A DNA stretch of 24,068 nt. It comes from JBMNQI01 sp050944055. Lineage in GTDB: Bacteria; Bacillota; Clostridia; Oscillospirales; Oscillospiraceae. Numbering within the stretch: position 1 is the stretch's first letter; each line of letters opens with the position of its first letter. A program made the translations under genes and the position numbers. The DNA lies in contig JBMNQI010000036.1 in the NCBI GenBank assembly GCA_050944055.1, positions 1 through 24,068 of the forward strand, in the 5' to 3' direction. Below are positions 7,951-14,665 of the stretch, in pieces. The notes under the pieces are model-generated. The model was not told the origin of the DNA and ran no database searches. It saw only the letters and a list, made by a program, of their open reading frames with translations.

Positions 7951-8021
7951 CGCAGTTATACCGCCAGAAGCTGTCTTCTGTTGGCTCCTGTCTTCGGCAG
8001 TTATTCTTGATTAATCAGGTA

Positions 8022-8429
8022 TTAATCCTCAATAGGGCCGCAGCAGCCGCAGTCGCAATCGTCCTCGTCAAACTGGAACTCAAGATCTTCGCCGCAGTTA
8101 GGGCATTTCATGCTGCCTTCAAACAGTATATCCTCGTCGGCCTCCACCTCGTCACCGCAGCTGGGGCATGTGACGCTGTACATTGCTTCCTCGTCCTCAT
8201 CCTCATCGCCGAAAAGTAATTCCTCGACGTCCGCCAGGTCGTCTGAGATCATGTCGATTTCCTGGCCAAGGACGGCCTCGTTTTCCTCGATGTCGGCAAT
8301 AGACAGCCCGACATCCTCAAGCGTCTCAATTATGGCTTTGAAAAGCTTGGCTTCATTGGTATCCTGGTTAAAAATTCCCATGCCCTCGGCAAGGCCTTTG
8401 AGATAAGCGACTTTTTCTGAAACAGTCAT
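8022..8429 (-). CDS. CD1247-type conserved protein with C-terminal zinc ribbon
   Basis: A 135-residue cytoplasmic protein. The N-terminal half (MTVSEKVAYLKGLAEG...) resembles the CD1247 N-terminal domain conserved in Clostridia, a small helical domain of unknown function. An acidic linker (LLFGDEDEDEEA) leads to a zinc ribbon with two CPxCG knuckles (CPSCGD and CPNCGE) and a Cys-rich acidic tail (DCDCGCCGP). The ATG at 8429 has TGGAGG at a good distance. An in-frame ATG at 8450 lies upstream of that site inside a palindromic repeat and is rejected. It follows efp and is the last gene before the terminator palindrome. The function is not known. Binding of RNA, ribosome or protein partners through the ribbon is only a guess. 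Confidence 0.85.
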   Translation of the reverse strand: MTVSEKVAYLKGLAEGMGIFNQDTNEAKLFKAIIETLEDVGLSIADIEENEAVLGQEIDMISDDLADVEELLFGDEDEDEEAMYSVTCPSCGDEVEADEDILFEGSMKCPNCGEDLEFQFDEDDCDCGCCGPIED

Positions 8430-8442
8430 AAAATAACCTCCA

Positions 8443-8578
8443 GTGCGCAAGCGCGCATTTTATTGATTGAAGCTTTCCCGCACGGAGGTCGTTTTCGGAT
8501 GCCCTTCGGCAGCAAAAACGGGACTGTTACGATTTTCACGTGAACCATTCACGCCAATCCCCCGTGCGCAAACGCGCA
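8443..8578 (-). promoter_or_regulatory. Structured intergenic RNA candidate between efp and the CD1247-type gene
   Basis: A 10-bp closing helix pairs 8479-8488 with 8559-8568. Its only imperfection is a G-U pair, and only on the minus-strand RNA. It encloses a hairpin 8490-8520 (CGTTTT/AAAACG plus an inner TGCC-CTTC-GGCA) and a hairpin 8539-8553 (CGTGAA-CCA-TTCACG). Two near-identical 15-base elements, GTGCGCAARCGCGCA, flank it (8443-8457 and 8564-8578). Each is self-complementary, and the two can also pair with each other. The downstream one touches the ribosome binding site of the CD1247-type gene. No known riboswitch class was recognised. Confidence 0.4.
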
Positions 8579-8588
8579 AATCTTATGA

Positions 8589-9152
8589 TTATCCTTTTGT
8601 GCGCTCAAGATACTCGCCGGTGCGCGTATCAATCTTCACGCGGTCCCCGATGTCTATGAAGAGCGGAACCTTTATTTCGGCTCCTGTCTCGACAATGGCG
8701 GGTTTCGTGACGTTTGTGGCCGTATCTCCCCTGAATCCCGGGTCTGTCTGAATCACTTCGAGCTCCACGAAGGTCGGCGGTTCGACTCCGAATACGTTGC
8801 CCTTGTAGGACATAACCTTGACTGTCGTGTTTTCTTTAACGAAGCGGAAGGAATCCCCGAGAACATCGCGGTTAAGCGGCAGCATATCATAGGTTTCGGG
8901 GTCCATAAAATAGTAGAGGTCCCCGTCCGTATAGCTGTACTCCATATCCCTTCGCTCAACATAGGCGTTTTCAAATTTGGCCGTTGGGTTGAAGGAGGTC
9001 TCGGTAACCGCGCCGGTGATCACGTTTTTTATCTTGGCACGGACAAAGGCCGCGCCTTTGCCCGGTTTCACATGCTGGAACTCAACGACCTGCATAACTT
9101 TTCCGTCCATTTCAAAAGTTACGCCGTTCCTGAATTCGCCTGCTGAAATCAT
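8589..9152 (-). CDS. efp: Elongation factor P
   Basis: Binds between the ribosomal P and E sites and relieves stalling at polyproline stretches. The 187-residue protein has the full EF-P layout: a KOW-like N-terminal domain with the loop HVKPGKGAAF carrying the modifiable Lys32, a central OB domain (EYSYTDGDLYYFMDPETYD), and the C-terminal OB domain with the family signature around GDTATNVTKPA. The start ATG has GGGGGAAA upstream. A candidate promoter lies at 9183-9211. A relevant client in this window could be the Pro-rich LCP protein, although its motif is mostly EPT rather than PPP. Confidence 0.98.
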   Translation of the reverse strand: MISAGEFRNGVTFEMDGKVMQVVEFQHVKPGKGAAFVRAKIKNVITGAVTETSFNPTAKFENAYVERRDMEYSYTDGDLYYFMDPETYDMLPLNRDVLGDSFRFVKENTTVKVMSYKGNVFGVEPPTFVELEVIQTDPGFRGDTATNVTKPAIVETGAEIKVPLFIDIGDRVKIDTRTGEYLERTKG

Positions 9153-9182
9153 ACTATTTCCCCCATATCAGTTTTCCCAGAT

Positions 9183-9211
9183 ATTCTATATTAGCATTCA
9201 CCAAAATGCAA
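9183..9211 (-). promoter_or_regulatory. Candidate sigma-A promoter of efp
   Basis: Reading the minus strand, TTGCAT (9211-9206) and TAGAAT (9188-9183) are 17 bp apart. Transcription would start near 9176, some 24 bases before the efp ATG. The -35 box is poor (TTG only), but the -10 box matches 5 of 6. The gap between the peptidase stop and efp holds no strong terminator, so efp may also be read from upstream. Confidence 0.5.
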
Positions 9212-9246
9212 GAAGAAAATTACAGTTGCGCGGGCGCAGCCCGGGA

Positions 9247-10311
9247 TTACAGCTCGATAAGCTCCTTCGGCGACTTAGTTATGTCCCTGCAGCCGTCCTC
9301 TGTCACGACTACGACATCCTCAATGCGGACGCCGAAACGTCCGGGTATATATATACCCGGTTCGGCGGAGATGACAGCGCCCTTCGGAAGCGGGTCCTTG
9401 TTTGCCGCCGACGCATTCGGCGACTCGTGGACGTCCAGGCCCACGCCGTGGCCGAAGCCGTGGCCGAAGTATTCGCCGTAACCGGCCGAATTAATGACTT
9501 CGCGCGCGGCCATATCCACCTCCGCCCCCGTTATACCCTCGCGGAAAGCGGCTATGCCCGCCTTTTGAGCTCTGAGCACAGTATCGTACACGAGGCGCAT
9601 TTCATCCGTCGCCTGACCGATTACTACGGTGCGCGTCATATCGGAACAGTAGCCCTCGAATACACAGCCGAAATCCATTGTGACAAAATCGCCGCGGCGC
9701 AGCTCGCGCTTACCAGGGACGCCGTGCGGGAGGCTTGAATTGGGTCCCGACACCACGATAGGCGGAAAGCTCATGCCCTCCGCGCCCTTTTTCAGCATCC
9801 TGTACTGCAGCTCGGCGCCTATTTCCATCTCCGTCATACCCGGGGCCAATATACCGAGTATATCCTTAAAAACCTCGTCGGTTATCTGCTGGGCGCTCAT
9901 CAAAAGCCCGATTTCAGATTCCGTTTTAACCCTCCGAAGAGAGCTCAGCAGCTCCTGTGACGGTATCAGCTCGGCATTTAAGGCGTTTTTCCATGTATTA
10001 TAAGCCGAATAGCTTATTAAGCCGTCCTCAAAACCAAGGCGTCCTATATTCTCCTCGCGGCAGAGGCTTTCAATATGCTGCTTATAGCCGTCAGTTCCGG
10101 TAAGCTTAACTTCCGCGTTTTTTATTTTGGCCCGGGCGGCCTCAATATATCGGGAATCAGTGAAAAAATACGCGCTGTCCCTCGTCACAAGCAGACATCC
10201 GTCGGAGGAATGAAAGCCTGTAAGATATCTCCTGTTTACCTCCGAAGTAACAAGAAAACCGTCGAGCTTATACTGTTCAAATTGTTCGCGCAGCCTTTTC
10301 AATTTCTTCAC
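9247..10311 (-). CDS. M24-family aminopeptidase (Xaa-Pro type)
   Basis: Cytoplasmic metallo-aminopeptidase that removes N-terminal residues before proline. It has an N-terminal creatinase-like domain (about 1-125) and a C-terminal pita-bread domain (about 130-354). The five metal ligands are all present: Asp213 (TMDFG), Asp224 (YCSDMTR), His288 (FGHGFGHGVG), Glu317 (SAEPG) and Glu331 (VRIEDVV). The 354-residue length is typical for the Bacillota PepQ/YqhT-like proteins that often precede efp. The start is uncertain. GTG at 10311 has GAAGG directly abutting it, whereas the in-frame TTG at 10302 has GAAGGG at a better distance and gives MKRLREQFEQYKLDGFLV, so TTG 10302 may be correct. The efp gene follows after 94 bases. 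Confidence 0.93.
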   Translation of the reverse strand: MKKLKRLREQFEQYKLDGFLVTSEVNRRYLTGFHSSDGCLLVTRDSAYFFTDSRYIEAARAKIKNAEVKLTGTDGYKQHIESLCREENIGRLGFEDGLISYSAYNTWKNALNAELIPSQELLSSLRRVKTESEIGLLMSAQQITDEVFKDILGILAPGMTEMEIGAELQYRMLKKGAEGMSFPPIVVSGPNSSLPHGVPGKRELRRGDFVTMDFGCVFEGYCSDMTRTVVIGQATDEMRLVYDTVLRAQKAGIAAFREGITGAEVDMAAREVINSAGYGEYFGHGFGHGVGLDVHESPNASAANKDPLPKGAVISAEPGIYIPGRFGVRIEDVVVVTEDGCRDITKSPKELIEL

Positions 10312-10534
10312 CCTTCTTTAAACGGCCTCCGCCAGAGCTTCCCGTGAGGAAGAACTGACCGCCCGCTTCCCCGCCGTATTTATTAAATGCCCCGGCAATC
10401 AAATAAGCGTTCTTCTTTGAGCATATTCGCAGTGTTCGGGCGGTAGATTTAATACTGAATAAAATACTGTTTGACGTTTCCGGAGCCCTGCCTTGCACTA
10501 ATTGTATCACAACAACAATAAGGAGGCAATACGC
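10312..10534. other. Divergent intergenic region
   Basis: This stretch separates the minus-strand peptidase from the plus-strand gene at 10535, so it should hold promoters for both. It is AT-rich around 10445-10475 and has a repeated CAGTATT on the minus strand. TTGACG occurs near 10471 on the plus strand, but no -10 box lies at 17 bp. I could not assign a convincing promoter in either direction. Confidence 0.3.
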
Positions 10535-11314
10535 TTGAAAACTCCGTCCCTGACCCTCGCGGCGCCGCCTGAAATGAGTTTTGAGGCGGCGGAATACGGG
10601 CGCGTGGCTCATCTGGCCTATCAGTTTGACGGGCGAGGGCGCCTTATACGCACTCAGATGCCCCAGGTTAAGCCAAACGCAATAATGGCGCTGTGCCACA
10701 GCGGCCGGGACCTGCCTGATATCGACCGGAAGGCCCTGCTCAACCAGTTTTTAAGAGAAATCGGCGCCAGGAAATACTCCGCCGTCCTGGCTGACATAGA
10801 GGGGTCTGCTTCGGAAGAAATGCGCTCGCTGCTCCGTTTCCTGGCTGCCGAGCTGGAGCAGCGCAGGATACCGCTTTGGGTCCCGGAAACCTGCGCCGAG
10901 GATATGCCCGACACTGTTCGCGTAATTATTTCTTCCGCAATATCTGGAGGCTCATACACGGAACGCCTTAAATCGGCGGCCGGAAAATGGGGCCTCGGCC
11001 GGCTCATACTGGAGGCCGAAAGAAACTGCGAAGATTTTCTGCTCCCTTCTCCGGACGGTATAGGCCGGCGCCTAAGCTTCAGGCAGCTGGACAATATGTT
11101 CATTAAAAAGATGCCGTCGCCGTTTTTCTCGCCCGACCTTTGCACTTATTATTTTACATACCGCGACGAGAATCGCAGGCCGCATTTCGTTCTCTTCGAC
11201 AACGCGAACAGCATGCGGCGGAAGCTTTCCGCAGCGGCAGAGCTGGGTATTCGCGACGCTGTGCTTTTATACCCCGAGGTCCGTGATATCATAGCTGATA
11301 TCCTCGCGCAGTAG
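10535..11314 (+). CDS. Uncharacterised protein, possibly a degenerate GH18-like TIM barrel
   Basis: A 259-residue protein that I do not recognise with certainty. The start is a TTG at 10535 with a perfect AAGGAGG eight bases upstream. An earlier in-frame TTG at 10502 lacks such a site. There is no signal peptide or membrane segment. The strand pattern and two regions recall glycoside hydrolase family 18 spore-cortex proteins: VLADIEG in the position of a DxE-type strand, and near the C-terminus a stretch (HFVLFDNANSMRRKL...AAELGIRDAVLLYPEV) that resembles the last barrel strands of YaaH/SleL-like proteins. The full catalytic DxxDxDxE motif is not there, so enzymatic activity is doubtful. The gene stands alone between divergent pepQ and convergent rpsU. 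Fold assignment is an inference; that it is a real gene is likely. Confidence 0.75.
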   Translation: MKTPSLTLAAPPEMSFEAAEYGRVAHLAYQFDGRGRLIRTQMPQVKPNAIMALCHSGRDLPDIDRKALLNQFLREIGARKYSAVLADIEGSASEEMRSLLRFLAAELEQRRIPLWVPETCAEDMPDTVRVIISSAISGGSYTERLKSAAGKWGLGRLILEAERNCEDFLLPSPDGIGRRLSFRQLDNMFIKKMPSPFFSPDLCTYYFTYRDENRRPHFVLFDNANSMRRKLSAAAELGIRDAVLLYPEVRDIIADILAQ

Positions 11315-11317
11315 CGC

Positions 11318-11332
11318 CCGGCGCTGCGCCGG
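11318..11332 (+). other. GC-rich hairpin after the uncharacterised gene
   Basis: CCGGCGC-T-GCGCCGG is a perfect 7-bp inverted repeat just past the stop codon at 11312-11314. It lacks a T-run, so it is not a clear intrinsic terminator. The rest of 11333-11484 holds no gene that I can support. Confidence 0.35.
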
Positions 11333-11484
11333 CGGCAGCATGTTATTAAACAAGCGCCGGACAGGGGCCCTGCAAAGCCGGGGCGTGTTGTCGCGCCTGC
11401 AGTGGCGGCGCAATGTATGAAAGGCTGTAGTCAACCCTTCTGGTGCCGGTTCAGCCTGCGTTCCTAGCCCGCGAAGTCGCGCGA

Positions 11485-11516
11485 CAAACAAAAAAACCGG
11501 CGTATAAAACGCCGGT
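11485..11516 (-). terminator. Strong intrinsic terminator of rpsU
   Basis: On the minus strand an 8-bp stem (ACCGGCGT / ACGCCGGT, 11516-11509 with 11503-11496) and a five-base loop are followed by seven Ts and then GTTTG. It lies 11 bases after the rpsU stop. On the plus strand the same stem is followed only by ATGTTTGG, so plus-strand termination would be weak. Confidence 0.9.
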
Positions 11517-11526
11517 ATGTTTGGTA

Positions 11527-11715
11527 TTAATAATACTTTTTCTTATTCTTATTCTTGCGTGCCGCTTCGGATTTCTTGCGGCGCTTTACGCTGGGGCTTT
11601 GATAATACTCTTTTTTACGGAGGTCGGACAGCACACCCGACTTTGCGCAGTTGCGCTTGAATCTCTTTAATGCGCTGTCGAGCGATTCATTTTCCTTAAC
11701 GCGAACTTCTGACAT
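11527..11715 (-). CDS. rpsU: 30S ribosomal protein S21
   Basis: A small, very basic protein of the 30S subunit that helps initiation at natural mRNAs. The 62 residues begin MSEVRVKENESLDSALKRFK and end in a Lys/Arg-rich tail (RKKSEAARKNKNKKKYY), as in Bacillota S21. The start ATG has GGAGGG upstream. It is a single-gene unit with its own perfect consensus promoter and a strong terminator, downstream of leuS on the same strand. No gatB/YqeY-like partner follows it. Confidence 0.96.
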   Translation of the reverse strand: MSEVRVKENESLDSALKRFKRNCAKSGVLSDLRKKEYYQSPSVKRRKKSEAARKNKNKKKYY

Positions 11716-11749
11716 TGTTTTCCCTCCCTCCGTATATCAAGCAAAAGAT

Positions 11750-11778
11750 ATTATAATAATCTCCGGCGTTTTTGTCAA
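11750..11778 (-). promoter_or_regulatory. Perfect consensus sigma-A promoter of rpsU
   Basis: On the minus strand TTGACA (11778-11773) and TATAAT (11755-11750) both match the consensus fully and are separated by exactly 17 bp. Transcription would start near 11743, leaving a leader of about 28 bases. It sits 33 bases after the leuS stop codon, so rpsU is uncoupled from the long upstream cluster. Confidence 0.93.
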
Positions 11779-11810
11779 GTCAATTATGACGTATAAGCGC
11801 CGTGTATGCG

Positions 11811-14216
11811 TTATTTCTTAACAATCAGGTTAATGAGCTTATTGGGTACCAGTATGGTTTTGATTATTTCTCCGCCTCCGACCGCTCTTTTTATCCTTTC
11901 GTCGGCCAGAGCCGCTGACAGCACGGTATTTTCATCGGAGCCCGTCGGCACATTTACAGTCCCCCGGAGCTTTCCGCCCACCTGGACGGCCATCTCCACC
12001 GTATCTTCAACCAGCTTCGACTCGTCGTATTCCGGCCAGGCGGAAGTGCAGGCATAGCCCTGAAAACCGTTCATCTCCCACAGCTCTTCGCAGATATGTG
12101 GCGCAAACGGCGAGAGCAGGCGCAGCAGAGTATTCATCTCGGCCTTGTTAACGCCGTCTCCTGAAAACTCGTTGACAAGAGACATAAGCGCGGCTATCGC
12201 GGTATTGAACTTCATCTGTTCAATATCCTCGCCGACCTTCTTGACCGTGCGGTGCACGGACGCCTCGTGCTCCGGCGAATAAACGTCTCCCTCGGCGGTA
12301 TTTTCGCCCAGGTTCCAGATGCGGTCGAGGAATCGCTTGCAGCCCTTGACAGCCGTCGCGTTCCAGGGGGCAGTTTTCTCAAAGTCCCCTATGAACATTA
12401 TATAGAGCCGCAGCGTATCCGCGCCGAACTCCTCGACGATATCGTTCGGGTTGACCACGTTGCCGCGGGATTTCGACATCTTTTCCCCGCCTTCGCCGAG
12501 TATCATTCCATGGCTCGTTCGCTTTGCGTAGGGCTCCGGCGTCGGCACGACTCCAAGATCGTAAAGGAATTTATGCCAGAAGCGCGAATAGAGCAGATGA
12601 AGCGTCGTATGCTCCATGCCGCCGTTATACCAGTCCACCTGCTTCCAGTAGCTGACAGCTTCCCTGCCGACTAGTTCATTATCGTTGTCCGGGTCCATAT
12701 ACCGCAGGAAGTACCAGCTTGAACCCGCCCACTGGGGCATCGTATCCGTCTCCCTGCGGGCGGGGCCGCCGCAGCGCGGGCAGACGGTGTTGACCCAGTC
12801 GTCCATGTGAGCAAGCGGGCTTTCCCCGTCGCCGGTCGTCTCATAGCTCTTTACATCCGGGAGCAGGACGGGCAGCTCGCTCTCCGGCACGGGTACCCAG
12901 CCGCATTTATCGCAGTACACCAGCGGGATAGGTTCGCCCCAGTAGCGCTGGCGCGAAAACACCCAGTCGCGGAGCTTGAAATTTACTTTTTCTTCTCCAA
13001 GCCCTTTATCCGTGAGCCACTGAGTGATGCGGGCCTTCGCCTCGTTGACGGGAAGTCCGTTGAGAAAGCCCGAATTTACCATAACGCCGGTTTCGCAGTC
13101 GGTAAACGCTTCCTTTTCTATGTCGCCTCCGGCGACGACCTCTATTATCGGCAGGTTGAAAGCTTTTGCAAACTCCCAGTCGCGCTGGTCGTGGCCGGGC
13201 ACGGCCATGATGGCGCCGGTACCGTATGTCGAGAGCACGTAGTCGGATATGAATATGGGTATCTCGTTGCCTGTCACGGGATTTACGGCGCGAACGCCCT
13301 TAAGCATAACGCCCGTCTTTTCTTTATTTATCTCTGTGCGCTCAAAATCAGATTTGCGCGCGGCCGCGTGCTGGTAATCGCGCACTTCGCCCAGGTTAGA
13401 GAGCCTGGACGCCCACTTTTCGATGAGATCGTGCTCCGGGGCCATTACCATATATGTCGCGCCGAAAAGCGTGTCCGGTCGCGTTGTGAACACGCGCAGC
13501 ACGTCGCCCTCTGTCGTGCCAAAATCGACTTCGCAGCCGACCGATCGGCCTATCCAGTTGCGCTGCTGCACCTTGACGCGATCGATAAAGTCGAGGTCTT
13601 CCAGATCGTCCAGCAGGCGCTGGGCATATTTTGTGATAGCCAGCATCCACTGGCTCTTTTCCTTTTTAACGACCTCCGCGCCGCAGCGCTCGCAGACTCC
13701 GTCCACGACTTCCTCGTTCGCCAGCACGCACTTGCAGGAAGTGCACCAGTTGACCGGCATGCTGGCCTTATAGGCAAGGCCGTTTTCGAAGAATTTCAGG
13801 AAAATCCACTGCGTCCATTTATAATAGTGCGGGTCTGTCGTGTCGACCTGCCTGTCCCAGTCGAAGCTGAAGCCCAGCATTTTAAGCTGTCTCGTAAAGC
13901 GCTCAATATTTCTTATCGTAACGTCGCGCGGGTGCATTTTGTTCCTTATTGCGTAGTTTTCCGTGGGAAGGCCGAAAGCGTCGAAGCCTATCGGGAAAAG
14001 GACGTTATAGCCCTGCATCCTGCGCTTGCGCGCGACAATATCCATCGCCGTGTACGGGCGCGGGTGCCCTACGTGAAGCCCTTCCCCCGAGGGGTACGGA
14101 AACTCGATCAGCGCGTAGTATTTTGGCCTCGGGTCCCCGTTTACGGCGGCGAAGGTTTTTTCGCGGTCCCATATATCCTGCCATTTTTTCTCTATACGGG
14201 CAAAATCGTACTTCAA
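11811..14216 (-). CDS. leuS: Leucyl-tRNA synthetase
   Basis: Charges tRNA-Leu. From the preferred start it is 801 residues, the normal bacterial length. The class I HIGH motif reads HVGH at 48-51 (in PYPSGEGLHVGH), and KMSKS lies at 579-583. A four-Cys zinc module (CTSCKC...CERCGAE) follows the connective region. The CP1 editing domain contains the conserved Thr-rich FTTRPDT and the YGTGAIMAVPGHDQRD segments. The anticodon-binding and C-terminal domains are complete. The frame stays open upstream to 14363 and would overlap rsfS. The start is taken as TTG at 14216, with GGGAGG eight bases upstream, which gives the canonical MKYDFARIEKKWQ N-terminus. No T-box leader fits in the 79-base gap to rsfS. 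Confidence 0.97.
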   Translation of the reverse strand: MKYDFARIEKKWQDIWDREKTFAAVNGDPRPKYYALIEFPYPSGEGLHVGHPRPYTAMDIVARKRRMQGYNVLFPIGFDAFGLPTENYAIRNKMHPRDVTIRNIERFTRQLKMLGFSFDWDRQVDTTDPHYYKWTQWIFLKFFENGLAYKASMPVNWCTSCKCVLANEEVVDGVCERCGAEVVKKEKSQWMLAITKYAQRLLDDLEDLDFIDRVKVQQRNWIGRSVGCEVDFGTTEGDVLRVFTTRPDTLFGATYMVMAPEHDLIEKWASRLSNLGEVRDYQHAAARKSDFERTEINKEKTGVMLKGVRAVNPVTGNEIPIFISDYVLSTYGTGAIMAVPGHDQRDWEFAKAFNLPIIEVVAGGDIEKEAFTDCETGVMVNSGFLNGLPVNEAKARITQWLTDKGLGEEKVNFKLRDWVFSRQRYWGEPIPLVYCDKCGWVPVPESELPVLLPDVKSYETTGDGESPLAHMDDWVNTVCPRCGGPARRETDTMPQWAGSSWYFLRYMDPDNDNELVGREAVSYWKQVDWYNGGMEHTTLHLLYSRFWHKFLYDLGVVPTPEPYAKRTSHGMILGEGGEKMSKSRGNVVNPNDIVEEFGADTLRLYIMFIGDFEKTAPWNATAVKGCKRFLDRIWNLGENTAEGDVYSPEHEASVHRTVKKVGEDIEQMKFNTAIAALMSLVNEFSGDGVNKAEMNTLLRLLSPFAPHICEELWEMNGFQGYACTSAWPEYDESKLVEDTVEMAVQVGGKLRGTVNVPTGSDENTVLSAALADERIKRAVGGGEIIKTILVPNKLINLIVKK

Positions 14217-14295
14217 TTTATATTCCTCCCATGCGCTCTCGCGCGAACCGGTATCGGCCTGCGCCCAGTTCGTTTTGGCCGAAGCCGGAAACGTC

Positions 14296-14643
14296 TCACA
14301 TTTCCACCGCTTTAGCGTCTTTCCAGAGCCGCTCCAGATCGTAAAAAGCCCTGACGTCCTCAAGGAATATGTGGACTATAAGGCATCCTAGATCCACCAG
14401 CACCCAGCCGCCGGAGCGGTATCCCTCTATGTGCCTGGGCGGCTCGCCAAGCTCTCTGGACTTTTTTTCAACCGCGTCCGCCAGTGTCTTAATATGCGTT
14501 GTGGAATTGGCGGAGCAGATTATGAAATAGTCCGCAAGTATCGTTATCTCCCGCGTTTCAAGGACTTTTACATTGTTCGCCAGCTTGTCGTTCAGCGCGG
14601 AGTATATTTCCTTTGTAAGCTCAAAAGATGAGATTTCAGCCAT
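14296..14643 (-). CDS. rsfS: Ribosomal silencing factor RsfS
   Basis: Binds L14 on the 50S subunit and blocks subunit joining under nutrient limitation. The 115-residue protein has the family hallmarks: ITILADYFIICSANSTTHIKTLAD in the first half and the segment around IEGYRSGGWVLVDLG with the terminal VHIFLEDVRAFYDLERLW. The ATG has AGGAGG upstream. It lies 22 bases after the LCP gene and before leuS. The yhbY-nadD-yqeK-(LCP)-rsfS order is common in Bacillota. Confidence 0.96.
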   Translation of the reverse strand: MAEISSFELTKEIYSALNDKLANNVKVLETREITILADYFIICSANSTTHIKTLADAVEKKSRELGEPPRHIEGYRSGGWVLVDLGCLIVHIFLEDVRAFYDLERLWKDAKAVEM

Positions 14644-14665
14644 TATCCGGCCTCCTATGTCGAGT

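Noticed and set aside
8007..8406. Plus-strand frames opposite the CD1247-type gene
   Set aside because: They are complements of the acidic Asp/Glu and Cys codons of the minus-strand gene and have no ribosome binding sites.
10277..10699. Minus-strand frame of 140 codons across the divergent gap
   Set aside because: It overlaps two better genes on both sides, has no ribosome binding site and no family resemblance.
14217..14295. T-box leader for leuS
   Set aside because: The gap to rsfS is only 79 bases, with no T-box consensus or terminator structure.
12807..14315. Long plus-strand open frame (502 codons) opposite leuS
   Set aside because: It is antisense to a well-supported leuS, has no ribosome binding site and no recognisable protein features. 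It reflects GC-rich codon structure.
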